From: Selenomonadaceae bacterium
GTDB taxonomy: Bacteria > Bacillota > Negativicutes > Selenomonadales > Selenomonadaceae
DNA: 8,014 bases
Assembly: GCA_017453765.1 (NCBI GenBank)
Contig: JAFTEG010000351.1
Coordinates: 1 to 8,014 of the forward strand
Reading direction: 5' to 3'
Positions within the stretch are counted from its first letter, which is position 1. Every line of letters starts with the position of its first letter. A program made the position numbers and the translations under genes. Positions 1 through 5,708 of the stretch are shown here, in pieces. A model generated the notes under the pieces. It was given only the letters and a program-made list of their open reading frames with translations, was not told the DNA's origin and ran no database searches.

Positions 1-452
1 CAAATAAATCTTGCGTCTACATAGCGGAGCCGCTCAGCGCTTTTCGCCGTCACGACGCACAAAATACTTACGATAATTTCATACAAATGCGCCTTGTTGT
101 CGAGCTTATGGGCTACGTTACCATTTCGTGGCTTAACAATTTATTTTTGCACAGTTACGATGAATATAAAACCGTCTGTAAAAGTTGGCTGTTCTTTTTT
201 CATGACCACTACAATGAGGATGATGAAAATCCTTCGGACGACGTGAAATTTTTTAGGCGTGAAATTAAAAGAGTTCGTGATTTTGTCATTGAAGAAAAAT
301 TCGATGAGGCATTGGACGCGTCGATAAAAATTTTGCTTGAAATGTTGCCGGAAAAAAATTCAATTCGTCCGCGTATTACGAAGAATGAAGAAACGGGACT
401 TTGGCAAAAGGCTGACGACGGAATTATGTTGCACGGGCATCAGAGGTGTTAG
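1..452 (+). CDS. Family 2-type glycosyltransferase, C-terminal end (5' truncated)
   Basis: The reading frame is open from the left edge (first whole codon at base 3) to a TAG at 450-452, giving 149 visible residues; an internal ATG at 87 is not the true start. Near the visible N-end is the stretch PLSAFRRHDAQNT. Its P-L-S-x-F-R-x-H-x-x-Q pattern is typical of the end of the GT-A catalytic domain in family 2 glycosyltransferases that add sugars to surface polysaccharides or flagellin. The rest is a mostly helical, charged tail with no motif I recognise. The DXD motif and nucleotide-binding half would lie outside the window. One base separates its stop from the next ATG, so it is almost certainly cotranscribed and translationally coupled with the amino-sugar genes, and it may transfer their product. 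The glycosyltransferase call rests on one short motif plus context. Confidence 0.6.
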   Translation, partial: NKSCVYIAEPLSAFRRHDAQNTYDNFIQMRLVVELMGYVTISWLNNLFLHSYDEYKTVCKSWLFFFHDHYNEDDENPSDDVKFFRREIKRVRDFVIEEKFDEALDASIKILLEMLPEKNSIRPRITKNEETGLWQKADDGIMLHGHQRC

Positions 453-453
453 C

Positions 454-891
454 ATGCAGGTTGTAAAATATATGTTTCAGCCGCACGGAGACGATCGCGG
501 TCAACTTGTGGCGTTTGAAGAGTTCAAGGACATTCCCTTCCGCATAAAGCGCGTTTACTACATGTATGACACGAAGGCGGGGGTTGTACGCGGCAAGCAC
601 GCGCATAAAAGTTTGGAGCAGATTTTGGTTTGCATAACCGGCAGCTGTAAAATTTTACTCGACAACGGTCACGAAAAAAAAGTTGTTCACCTTGAAAAGC
701 CGTACGAAGGTTTGTACGTTTCAAATGACATGTGGCGGGAAATGTACGATTTTTCGGAAGGCGCCGTGTTGCTTGTACTTGCGTCCGAGCTTTACGACGA
801 GAGCGATTATATTCGCGACTACGACGAGTTTTTAAATTTAATAAAAATCAAAGACAGTAACACACCTACCCCCCCCCCTCTTGCCGGTTGA
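454..891 (+). CDS. fdtA: dTDP-4-keto-6-deoxyglucose 3,4-ketoisomerase (FdtA/QdtA family cupin), copy 1
   Basis: A 145-residue cupin of the WxcM-like/FdtA family, which moves the keto group of dTDP-4-keto-6-deoxyglucose from C4 to C3 before amination. The signature RGKHAHK is present, with His49 and His51 at the same numbers as the catalytic histidines described for Aneurinibacillus FdtA; the preceding segment IKRVYYMYDT carries the conserved tyrosines. I chose ATG 454 because GAGGTG (443-448) precedes it by five bases; the frame is open further upstream to an ATG at 337, but that part overlaps the glycosyltransferase. Homology to copy 2 stops near residue 130. The remaining tail, ending PTPPPLAG, is encoded across a run of ten C (869-878) and looks accidental. 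Whether the product is the Fuc3N (FdtA) or Qui3N (QdtA) precursor cannot be read from the family call alone. Confidence 0.85.
   Translation: MQVVKYMFQPHGDDRGQLVAFEEFKDIPFRIKRVYYMYDTKAGVVRGKHAHKSLEQILVCITGSCKILLDNGHEKKVVHLEKPYEGLYVSNDMWREMYDFSEGAVLLVLASELYDESDYIRDYDEFLNLIKIKDSNTPTPPPLAG
550..609 (+). repeat. Near-identical segment A shared by the two fdtA copies (partner 1005-1064)
   Basis: Bases 550-609 match 1005-1064 with 58 of 60 identical (mismatches at 567 and 603), at a constant offset of 455. The segment encodes the active-site region including RGKHAH. Neighbouring parts of the two genes are much more divergent. Confidence 0.9.
748..840 (+). repeat. Near-identical segment B shared by the two fdtA copies (partner 1203-1295)
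   Basis: Bases 748-840 match 1203-1295 with 88 of 93 identical, the first 59 bases being perfect; mismatches fall at 807, 810, 817, 825 and 828. The segment encodes the C-terminal strand and helix region (DFSEGAVLLVLASELYDESD). Its identity is far above that of the stretch between segments A and B. Confidence 0.9.
869..878 (+). repeat. Homopolymer tract C10 at the fdtA1/fdtA2 junction
   Basis: Ten consecutive C, preceded by TA and followed by TCT. The tract lies in the last codons of fdtA copy 1 and in the open upstream frame of copy 2. The two genes are in different frames, and a change to 11 or 8 C joins them. Tracts of this length are typical slippage sites in phase-variable surface-glycan genes, and also typical sites of sequencing error. 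Confidence 0.9.
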
Positions 892-1310
892 GCATTGGCG
901 GAAATTTGTCTGCCTTTACGAAATATTTTTTTCCTTCGCATGGCGACGAATTTGGCAAAGTGGTTGCCGTTGAAGGCTTGAAAGATATTCCCTTCGACAT
1001 AAAACGCGTTTACTACATGTACGACACGAAGGCGGGGGTTGTACGCGGCAAGCACGCTCATAAAGACTTGGAGCAGTTTTTAATCTGCGTAAGCGGCAGT
1101 TGTAAAATTTCTTTTGAAGACGGGCGCAATGAAAAAGTTTTCACGCTTGAAAAGCCGGAAGAAGGGCTTTATATGCCGAAGGATATTTGGGGTGAGCAGT
1201 TTGATTTTTCGGAAGGCGCCGTGTTGCTTGTACTTGCGTCCGAGCTTTACGACGAGAGCGACTACATTCGCAACTACGATGAATTTTTAAATTTAGTGAA
1301 TAGTAAATAG
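888..1310 (+). CDS. fdtA: dTDP-4-keto-6-deoxyglucose 3,4-ketoisomerase (FdtA/QdtA family cupin), copy 2, uncertain start
   Basis: Second FdtA-like cupin, about 72% identical to copy 1 by my hand alignment (36 differences in about 127 residues, no gaps). It has the same IKRVYYMYDT and RGKHAHK motifs, so it looks catalytically intact. The start is the problem: the frame has no ATG or GTG near the expected N-terminus. TTG 888 overlaps the copy 1 stop (TTGA) but has no Shine-Dalgarno sequence, and the codon matching copy 1's Met1 is TCT at 909. The frame stays open upstream through the C10 tract to a TAA at 858-860, so one extra C (or two fewer) would fuse both copies into a 285-residue two-domain protein. 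Translation by coupling, ribosomal slippage or a tract-length variant are all possible. The 3' end runs into a heptamer array that supplies its TAG stop. Confidence 0.75.
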   Translation: MSIGGNLSAFTKYFFPSHGDEFGKVVAVEGLKDIPFDIKRVYYMYDTKAGVVRGKHAHKDLEQFLICVSGSCKISFEDGRNEKVFTLEKPEEGLYMPKDIWGEQFDFSEGAVLLVLASELYDESDYIRNYDEFLNLVNSK

Positions 1311-1328
1311 TGGATAGTGGATAGTGGA
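1294..1328 (+). repeat. Heptamer tandem array, consensus TAGTGGA, five units
   Basis: Units are TAGTGAA, TAGTAAA, TAGTGGA, TAGTGGA and TAGTGGA, followed by a partial TAGGA. The array begins inside the end of fdtA copy 2, provides its TAG stop at 1308-1310, and ends just before the aminotransferase ATG. Because the period is seven, TAG occurs in every reading frame across the array. Confidence 0.9.
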
Positions 1329-1335
1329 TAGGAAT

Positions 1336-2433
1336 ATGAAAATAGATTTAGCGATTTTAAACCGGCAATTTGAACTCTATCAAGCTGAATATGAACAAGC
1401 CGCGCTGAAAGTTCTTCGCGCAGGTTGGTACGTACTCGGTCAAGAAGTTGCGGCGTTTGAAAGGGAGTTTGCAAGTTATCTCGGCGGCAAATTTTGTATC
1501 GGCGTAAATTCGGGACTCGACGCCTTGACGTTATCTGCACGCGCGTTAGGCATTGGTGCAGGTGACGAAGTTATTGTACCGGCTAACACGTACATTGCGA
1601 CGGTGCTGGCGATAACTGCGAACGGTGCGACGCCGATTTTTGTGGAGCCGGACGAATTTTATAATTTGGACGCGGCTAAGATTGAAAGCGCCGTCACGCC
1701 GAAAACTAAGGCGATTATGGTCGTGCATTTGTACGGGCAGGCGGCGCGTATGGATAAAATCTGCGCGGTTGCCGAAAAATATAATCTCAAGCTGATTGAA
1801 GACTGCGCACAATCTCACGGCGCGAAGTTCGGCGGCAAGATGACGGGAACTTTCGGTGACGCAGGTTGTTTCAGCTTTTATCCTACAAAAAATCTCGGAG
1901 CATTCGGTGACGGCGGCGCGATTGTTACCGACGATTCAGACCTTGCGAAGACGCTTAAAATGCTTAGAAATTACGGCAGTGAAATTAAGTACCACAATAA
2001 GCTTGAAGGCGTAAACTCGCGGCTTGACGAAATGCAGGCGGCACTTCTGCGCGTGAAACTTTCGCACCTTGACGAGCTTAATGCCGAGCGTAAAAAAATT
2101 GCCGATAAATATTTAGCCGGCATAAAAAATTCCAGCTTAATCCTGCCGTCAATCTGCGCGGGAGCGGAGCATGTCTATCACCAATTTGTAATTCGTACGA
2201 CGCGGCGGGACGATTTTAAACGCTACCTTGAAACCTGCGGCATTAAAACGGTGATTCATTATCCGATACCGCCGCACCTTGCCGAATGTTACGCGCGGCT
2301 GGGATATAAGCGCGGCGACTTCCCGATAACAGAAAAACTTGCCGACGAAGTTTTAAGCCTGCCGATGTTTAACGGTATGACTGACGATGAGATTGATTTT
2401 GTAATTGAGGTTTGTAATGGATACAATGCTTAG
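1336..2433 (+). CDS. fdtB: dTDP-3-amino-3,6-dideoxyhexose aminotransferase (DegT/DnrJ/EryC1 family, FdtB/QdtB-like)
   Basis: A 365-residue PLP-dependent sugar aminotransferase of the usual family length. The Schiff-base lysine is Lys185 in [17 protein letters not shown]. Asp156 and Gln159 in EDCAQSHGA are the cofactor-ring residues, and PANTYIAT (82-89) and NSGLDAL (58-64) complete the fold. Placed directly after two FdtA-type isomerases, it most likely transfers an amino group from glutamate to C3 of the dTDP-3-keto-6-deoxyhexose, giving dTDP-Fuc3N or dTDP-Qui3N in the cytoplasm. ATG 1336 gives the typical N-terminus [12 protein letters not shown]; a GTG at 1324 in the same frame lies inside the heptamer array and is less likely. 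The ribosome site is weak (AGGA too close), so the GTGGA of the heptamers may serve. Its 3' end overlaps the next gene by 17 bases. Exact sugar stereochemistry cannot be read from the sequence. Confidence 0.88.
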   Translation: MKIDLAILNRQFELYQAEYEQAALKVLRAGWYVLGQEVAAFEREFASYLGGKFCIGVNSGLDALTLSARALGIGAGDEVIVPANTYIATVLAITANGATPIFVEPDEFYNLDAAKIESAVTPKTKAIMVVHLYGQAARMDKICAVAEKYNLKLIEDCAQSHGAKFGGKMTGTFGDAGCFSFYPTKNLGAFGDGGAIVTDDSDLAKTLKMLRNYGSEIKYHNKLEGVNSRLDEMQAALLRVKLSHLDELNAERKKIADKYLAGIKNSSLILPSICAGAEHVYHQFVIRTTRRDDFKRYLETCGIKTVIHYPIPPHLAECYARLGYKRGDFPITEKLADEVLSLPMFNGMTDDEIDFVIEVCNGYNA

Positions 2434-2935
2434 AAAATTGGAAAGCCGCGACGTTACCGGTATGCTTGAGTGGATGCACGATGAATGCGTTGCGAAAAAT
2501 TTCAGATTCGATTTTATGTCAATGACGCGGGAGAAGGCACTGGATTTTATTTCGCACAGCTTTACCGACGAGAATCAGCACTTCGCCATTGTTGACGCGC
2601 AGAATAATTATGTAGGGACAATCAGTCTGAAAAATATTTCCGCCGCTGACGGCAACGCCGAATACGCAATAGTTTTGCGCCGCGATTTTTGGGGCAAGGG
2701 CTACGCGCAAAAGGCGACGGCTGAAATTTTGGACTACGCTTTTAATACGCTGAACCTGCACAAGGTTTATTTGAATGTCTTGGACGAAAATGTCCGCGCC
2801 AATAAATTTTATCAAAAGTTCGGCTTTGTGTACGAGGGGACGTTTAAAGAACACCTGAGCCTGCCGCAAAGGGGGGGGGTTACGAAGTACGGAACTCTTT
2901 GCTGGTACGCGATAATTAGAAATGATAGTGGATGA
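2417..2935 (+). CDS. GNAT-family N-acetyltransferase (RimJ/RimL-like), probable sugar N-acetyltransferase
   Basis: A 172-residue GNAT protein. The acetyl-CoA pyrophosphate loop is intact: [10 protein letters not shown] (88-97) fits R-x-x-G-x-G/A, and [13 protein letters not shown] (125-137) is the characteristic C-terminal motif. I chose ATG 2417 because GAGG (2407-2410) lies six bases before it; a TTG at 2405 and an ATG at 2426 are less well placed. It overlaps the aminotransferase end, so the two are translationally coupled. The context suggests acetylation of the 3-amino sugar; the characterised FdtC/QdtC enzymes are left-handed beta-helix proteins, so a GNAT would be a substitution, as with WecD on Fuc4N. 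A run of nine G (2871-2879) encodes Arg152-Gly153-Gly154-Val155. A one-base change there would replace the last 17 residues, including the final beta strand, with a short unrelated tail. Confidence 0.82.
   Translation: MDTMLRKLESRDVTGMLEWMHDECVAKNFRFDFMSMTREKALDFISHSFTDENQHFAIVDAQNNYVGTISLKNISAADGNAEYAIVLRRDFWGKGYAQKATAEILDYAFNTLNLHKVYLNVLDENVRANKFYQKFGFVYEGTFKEHLSLPQRGGVTKYGTLCWYAIIRNDSG
2871..2879 (+). repeat. Homopolymer tract G9 inside the GNAT gene
   Basis: Nine consecutive G, read in frame as aGG GGG GGG Gtt. Loss of one G gives a stop at 2913-2915 and gain of one G gives a stop at 2917-2919, both before the normal TGA at 2933-2935. Only changes by multiples of three preserve the C-terminus. 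Confidence 0.9.
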
Positions 2936-2957
2936 CTATATTAAGGAAGTTTTGAAT

Positions 2958-3551
2958 ATGAGTATAAAAAGAGATAAAAAGGAGCCTTTAAATCTCGAAG
3001 GTAAGACTGTTGTACTTAAAGAAATTGTGCCTGAGTATTTTTCTTATGTAGTCGAATGGCGCAATAATTCTAGCTTAAATAAATTTTTAAATCAGCCCTT
3101 TGTACTGACATTAGAGCTTGAAAAAAAGTGGTATGAGGAAGTCTACTTGCCGGATGATACACAAGAATTTTTTATTATGACCGATAAAGAAACCGGTACG
3201 CCGTTTGGAACAATAGGGCGTACAAATATCGATTTAAAAAACAAAGTTTGTATCTCCGGTCGGCTTATTCTTGGTAATTCTGATTATGCATTAACACCCG
3301 CTTTTTGGGAATCTTTTTTTGTTTTGGCGGACTACAGTTATACTTTTGTCGATGTAGAATATATTCATGTTGTTAAGGAAAATCGCAAGGCAATGACATT
3401 AGATAAAACTTTGGGATTTGTTCCGAATGAACAAGAAGTAAAATTTCCAAATGAATGTTTTGTAAACGGTTTAGATCAGCAGGAATTGTACAGAACAAAA
3501 GAAATGTATTTAAAAATTCGCGAAAAACTTTTTGATAAACTTGTATGTTAA
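2958..3551 (+). CDS. Divergent GNAT-family acyltransferase, candidate for hydroxyacyl transfer to the amino sugar
   Basis: A 197-residue protein with RimJ/PseH-like features: LEGKTVVLKEIVPEYFSYV at the N-end, a GRLILGN strand (101-107), ADYSY (124-128) and a VVKENRKAMTLDKTLGF block (138-154) matching the GNAT N-x-R-A/x-LGF motif. The start is ATG 2958, preceded by AAGGAAG (2943-2949) at eight bases; ATG 2922 in the same frame has no ribosome site and overlaps the previous gene. The position that normally holds the W-G-K-G-Y coenzyme A loop reads ALTPA (111-115), so the classic phosphate-binding glycines are absent. Base composition is AT-rich like the three following genes and unlike the previous one. 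It leads directly into an acyl carrier protein gene, so it may use acyl-carrier substrates. Family call fairly sure, substrate inferred. Confidence 0.68.
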   Translation: MSIKRDKKEPLNLEGKTVVLKEIVPEYFSYVVEWRNNSSLNKFLNQPFVLTLELEKKWYEEVYLPDDTQEFFIMTDKETGTPFGTIGRTNIDLKNKVCISGRLILGNSDYALTPAFWESFFVLADYSYTFVDVEYIHVVKENRKAMTLDKTLGFVPNEQEVKFPNECFVNGLDQQELYRTKEMYLKIREKLFDKLVC

Positions 3552-3567
3552 GAGGAGTGGATTTTTT

Positions 3568-3804
3568 ATGACCGAAGAAGTATTTAAAAAGAGTATGACG
3601 GACATTTTGTATCGTGAGGATTTACCGGATTTGGATACGCCTTTAAAAGATATTGTTGAATGGGATTCTGTGGCGTTTGTAGCATTTGTGGCAATGGCAT
3701 CAGAAAATGCCGCCTCGTATGAAAATGCCGCTAAAATTAACGCCGCCGATGTTCGCAATGCCGAAACTTTGAGGGATTTGTATAATCTTGTAAATCGGAG
3801 TTAA
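3568..3804 (+). CDS. Dedicated acyl carrier protein
   Basis: A 78-residue acidic carrier protein with the phosphopantetheine attachment site in EWDSVAFV, where Ser34 is the modified serine. This DSV form of the DSL motif, with the preceding tryptophan, is common in specialised rather than housekeeping carriers. The start is ATG 3568 with GAGGAG (3552-3557) ten bases upstream; TTG 3532 in the same frame overlaps the GNAT gene and is not needed. It would need a holo-ACP synthase from elsewhere in the genome. Sitting between a GNAT and the reductase and condensing-enzyme genes, it most likely carries a short acyl chain destined for the sugar rather than serving membrane lipid synthesis. The C-terminal half has alanine-asparagine repeats (ENAASYENAAKINAA), which is odd but does not break the helix pattern. 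Confidence 0.82.
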   Translation: MTEEVFKKSMTDILYREDLPDLDTPLKDIVEWDSVAFVAFVAMASENAASYENAAKINAADVRNAETLRDLYNLVNRS

Positions 3805-3810
3805 ATCGTT

Positions 3811-4587
3811 ATGAATGAAGTCAGCTTTTCTTATGAAGGAAAAAATTTTGTTGTAGTAGGCGCTTCTTCAGGTATAGGCAAGCAAATTGCTCTTGAATTA
3901 TCTAAAGCCGGAGCAAAAGTTCTTTGCATTGCACGAAGAACAGAATTGATTGAGCAAATGGCACTTCAAGAATCGCCCGGTAAAATTATTCCTATGTATG
4001 CCGATGTAACTAAAACCACTCCGTCGGATTGGGACAAATTTTTTGAAAATTTTACAGAAAGATTTGGAAAACTGAATGGCGGGGTTTATACGGCTGGCGT
4101 TGTCGGTTTGACCTCTCTGCGTGCTTGGAATGACAGGCTTGCCAAAAACATTACCGATACAAGTTACACAGGAATGTTGCACTTTATGCGTTCCGTTACA
4201 AAAAAACGTTTTATATCGGACTCGTCATCTTTCGTGATACTTTCTTCCGTTGCGGCATATACGGGATATAAGGGTCTTTTAATTTATTCTTCCATAAAAG
4301 CGGCTGTACAAACCGCCGTAAAAAGTATGGCAAGGGAGCTTGCTTGTCAAGGACACCGTGTAAACAGCATTAGTCCGGGTTGGTTGACAGATACAGAAAT
4401 GACAAGCATCGACAAAGATATTTTTAGTAACAGAGAAATTCTTGCGTCAAATATTATTCTCGGTGAAGGTTCCACAGATAAAGTGAGTGGAATGGCACTT
4501 TTTCTTTTAAGCAACAGAGCAGATTGGATTACAGGCACAGATATAGTTGTTGACGGCGGAATGATGTTGGGAGGAGTATTTGAATGA
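3811..4587 (+). CDS. Short-chain dehydrogenase/reductase, FabG-like, probable 3-ketoacyl-ACP reductase
   Basis: A 258-residue classical SDR. The nucleotide-binding GASSGIG is at 17-23, LSS with Ser146 precedes the Y-x-x-x-K pair Tyr159/Lys163 (YSSIK) by 13 residues, and SPGW plus WITGTDIVVDGG mark the C-terminal part. The classical N-A-G motif reads Y-T-A-G, and the usual active-site Asn of the fourth helix appears to be Ser118 (DTSYTGM), a deviation worth noting. ATG 3811 has GGAG (3797-3800) ten bases upstream and follows the carrier protein stop by six bases; its own stop overlaps the next ATG as ATGA. Between an acyl carrier protein and a KAS III-like enzyme the expected role is NAD(P)H reduction of a 3-ketoacyl-ACP to 3-hydroxyacyl-ACP. 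A sugar-directed SDR is the alternative. Confidence 0.8.
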   Translation: MNEVSFSYEGKNFVVVGASSGIGKQIALELSKAGAKVLCIARRTELIEQMALQESPGKIIPMYADVTKTTPSDWDKFFENFTERFGKLNGGVYTAGVVGLTSLRAWNDRLAKNITDTSYTGMLHFMRSVTKKRFISDSSSFVILSSVAAYTGYKGLLIYSSIKAAVQTAVKSMARELACQGHRVNSISPGWLTDTEMTSIDKDIFSNREILASNIILGEGSTDKVSGMALFLLSNRADWITGTDIVVDGGMMLGGVFE

Positions 4588-5633
4588 AGGACAAAATTTT
4601 TACAATTCCTTTTATTCGCGGTATGTCTGTAAGTTTGCCTAAAGAATGTGTAAACCTTAGGGAATTGGATTTTGATTCAAGTGCCGTAGAAAAAACGATC
4701 AACACTACCGGTGTATCTATAATAAGACAATCGCCGCCTGATAAAACAATTTCAGATTATTGTATCAACGCGGCTGAAAATCTTTTCGACGAACTTAATT
4801 TTGATAAATCCAAAGTCGACGGAATTGTTTTTGCAACATACACTGATGACTACATTTCGCCCGGCTCGGGATATATCGTACAGGATCGTTTAGGTTTGTC
4901 TGAAACATGTATTGTCACGGATATAAAACAGGCTTGTGCAGGATTTGTTCACGGCTTGTTCCAAGCATTTCTGCTCATTCAATCGGGTTATTGCAATAAT
5001 GTATTGCTATGTGCAGGCGATACTTTGACAAAAGTAGTAAATCCAAAATCTAAATCTGAAAGAATGATATTTAGTGATGCAGGGGCAGTTGCCTTGATAT
5101 CTGCCGGAGAAGATGTGACTAAAACTTCTTTTGCATTTTTCAATAACGGAAATGGATTTCGCGCGTTGTATGTTCCTGCCGGAGGTTTTCGAATCCCTGC
5201 AAAGGCAGGTTTAACCGACAAAGAAGTAATAGACGAAAGCGGCAACATAAGAACTCTTGAGAATCTTCACATGAATGGGCTTGAGGTAATGACTTTTGTG
5301 GTTTATGCTGCTCCTCGTGCCGTTAAAAGTGTTTTAGCCATGTCAGATTATACGAAAGAAGATATCGACTTATTTGTATTTCATCAAGCTAATAAAACTA
5401 TCGTTAAATCGCTCGGACGTATTTTGAAATTGCCCGCAGAAAAAGTTCCTATTCACATTGAAGAATATGGAAATACAGCCGCAACAAGTATACCGTTGAC
5501 CTGGTGTTTGGAAAAAATTCAAAATAAGAATTTTTCAAATGCTGTTCTCTGCGGTTATGGCAACGGCTTGACATGCGCTGCAACTTCTTTAAATTTAAAT
5601 AAGACATATTTTTGCAAGCCAAAAGAAATTTAA
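4584..5633 (+). CDS. KAS III-like 3-oxoacyl-ACP synthase (thiolase superfamily)
   Basis: A 349-residue FabH-type condensing enzyme with the full catalytic triad: Cys118 in IKQACAGFVHG, His267 in FVFHQANKTI and Asn297 in EEYGNTAATSIP. Other family landmarks are CAGDTLTK (143-150), SDAGAVAL (164-171) and the C-terminal CGYGNGLT. It would condense a short acyl-CoA with a malonyl-ACP to give a 3-ketoacyl-ACP. ATG 4584 overlaps the SDR stop by four bases and has GAGGAG (4571-4576) seven bases upstream, so the reductase and synthase are made together. The protein is only moderately like a housekeeping FabH, and it sits in a sugar operon next to its own carrier protein, pointing to a dedicated acyl group for glycan decoration. 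The gene is the last of the operon and is followed by an intrinsic terminator after 32 bases. Confidence 0.85.
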   Translation: MKDKIFTIPFIRGMSVSLPKECVNLRELDFDSSAVEKTINTTGVSIIRQSPPDKTISDYCINAAENLFDELNFDKSKVDGIVFATYTDDYISPGSGYIVQDRLGLSETCIVTDIKQACAGFVHGLFQAFLLIQSGYCNNVLLCAGDTLTKVVNPKSKSERMIFSDAGAVALISAGEDVTKTSFAFFNNGNGFRALYVPAGGFRIPAKAGLTDKEVIDESGNIRTLENLHMNGLEVMTFVVYAAPRAVKSVLAMSDYTKEDIDLFVFHQANKTIVKSLGRILKLPAEKVPIHIEEYGNTAATSIPLTWCLEKIQNKNFSNAVLCGYGNGLTCAATSLNLNKTYFCKPKEI

Positions 5634-5665
5634 AAAATCTCACTCAAATTAAAAATTTTTAACTT

Positions 5666-5696
5666 GCCGCCGTTTTGTAGCGGCTATTTTTTTTTT
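5666..5696 (+). terminator. Intrinsic terminator after the glycan/acyl operon
   Basis: A five-pair all-GC stem, GCCGC (5666-5670) with GCGGC (5680-5684), has a nine-base loop and is followed after TA by ten T (5687-5696). It lies just downstream of the KAS III-like gene and separates the glycan operon from the reductase group. Confidence 0.78.
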
Positions 5697-5708
5697 GCAA
5701 AAATTAAT

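Noticed and set aside
337..453. Upstream extension of fdtA copy 1 to ATG 337
   Set aside because: It overlaps the glycosyltransferase in another frame, has no family homology, and ATG 454 has a good ribosome site.
819..1061. Minus-strand open frames across the fdtA genes and elsewhere
   Set aside because: They mirror coding sequence on the + strand, lack ribosome sites and show no recognisable protein motifs.
2922..2957. ATG 2922 as start of the second GNAT
   Set aside because: No Shine-Dalgarno sequence precedes it, while AAGGAAG is correctly spaced for ATG 2958.
3568..5633. Polyketide or antibiotic biosynthetic cluster
   Set aside because: Only single stand-alone KAS III, SDR and carrier genes are present, with no further condensing, cyclase or export genes, and the setting is a sugar operon.
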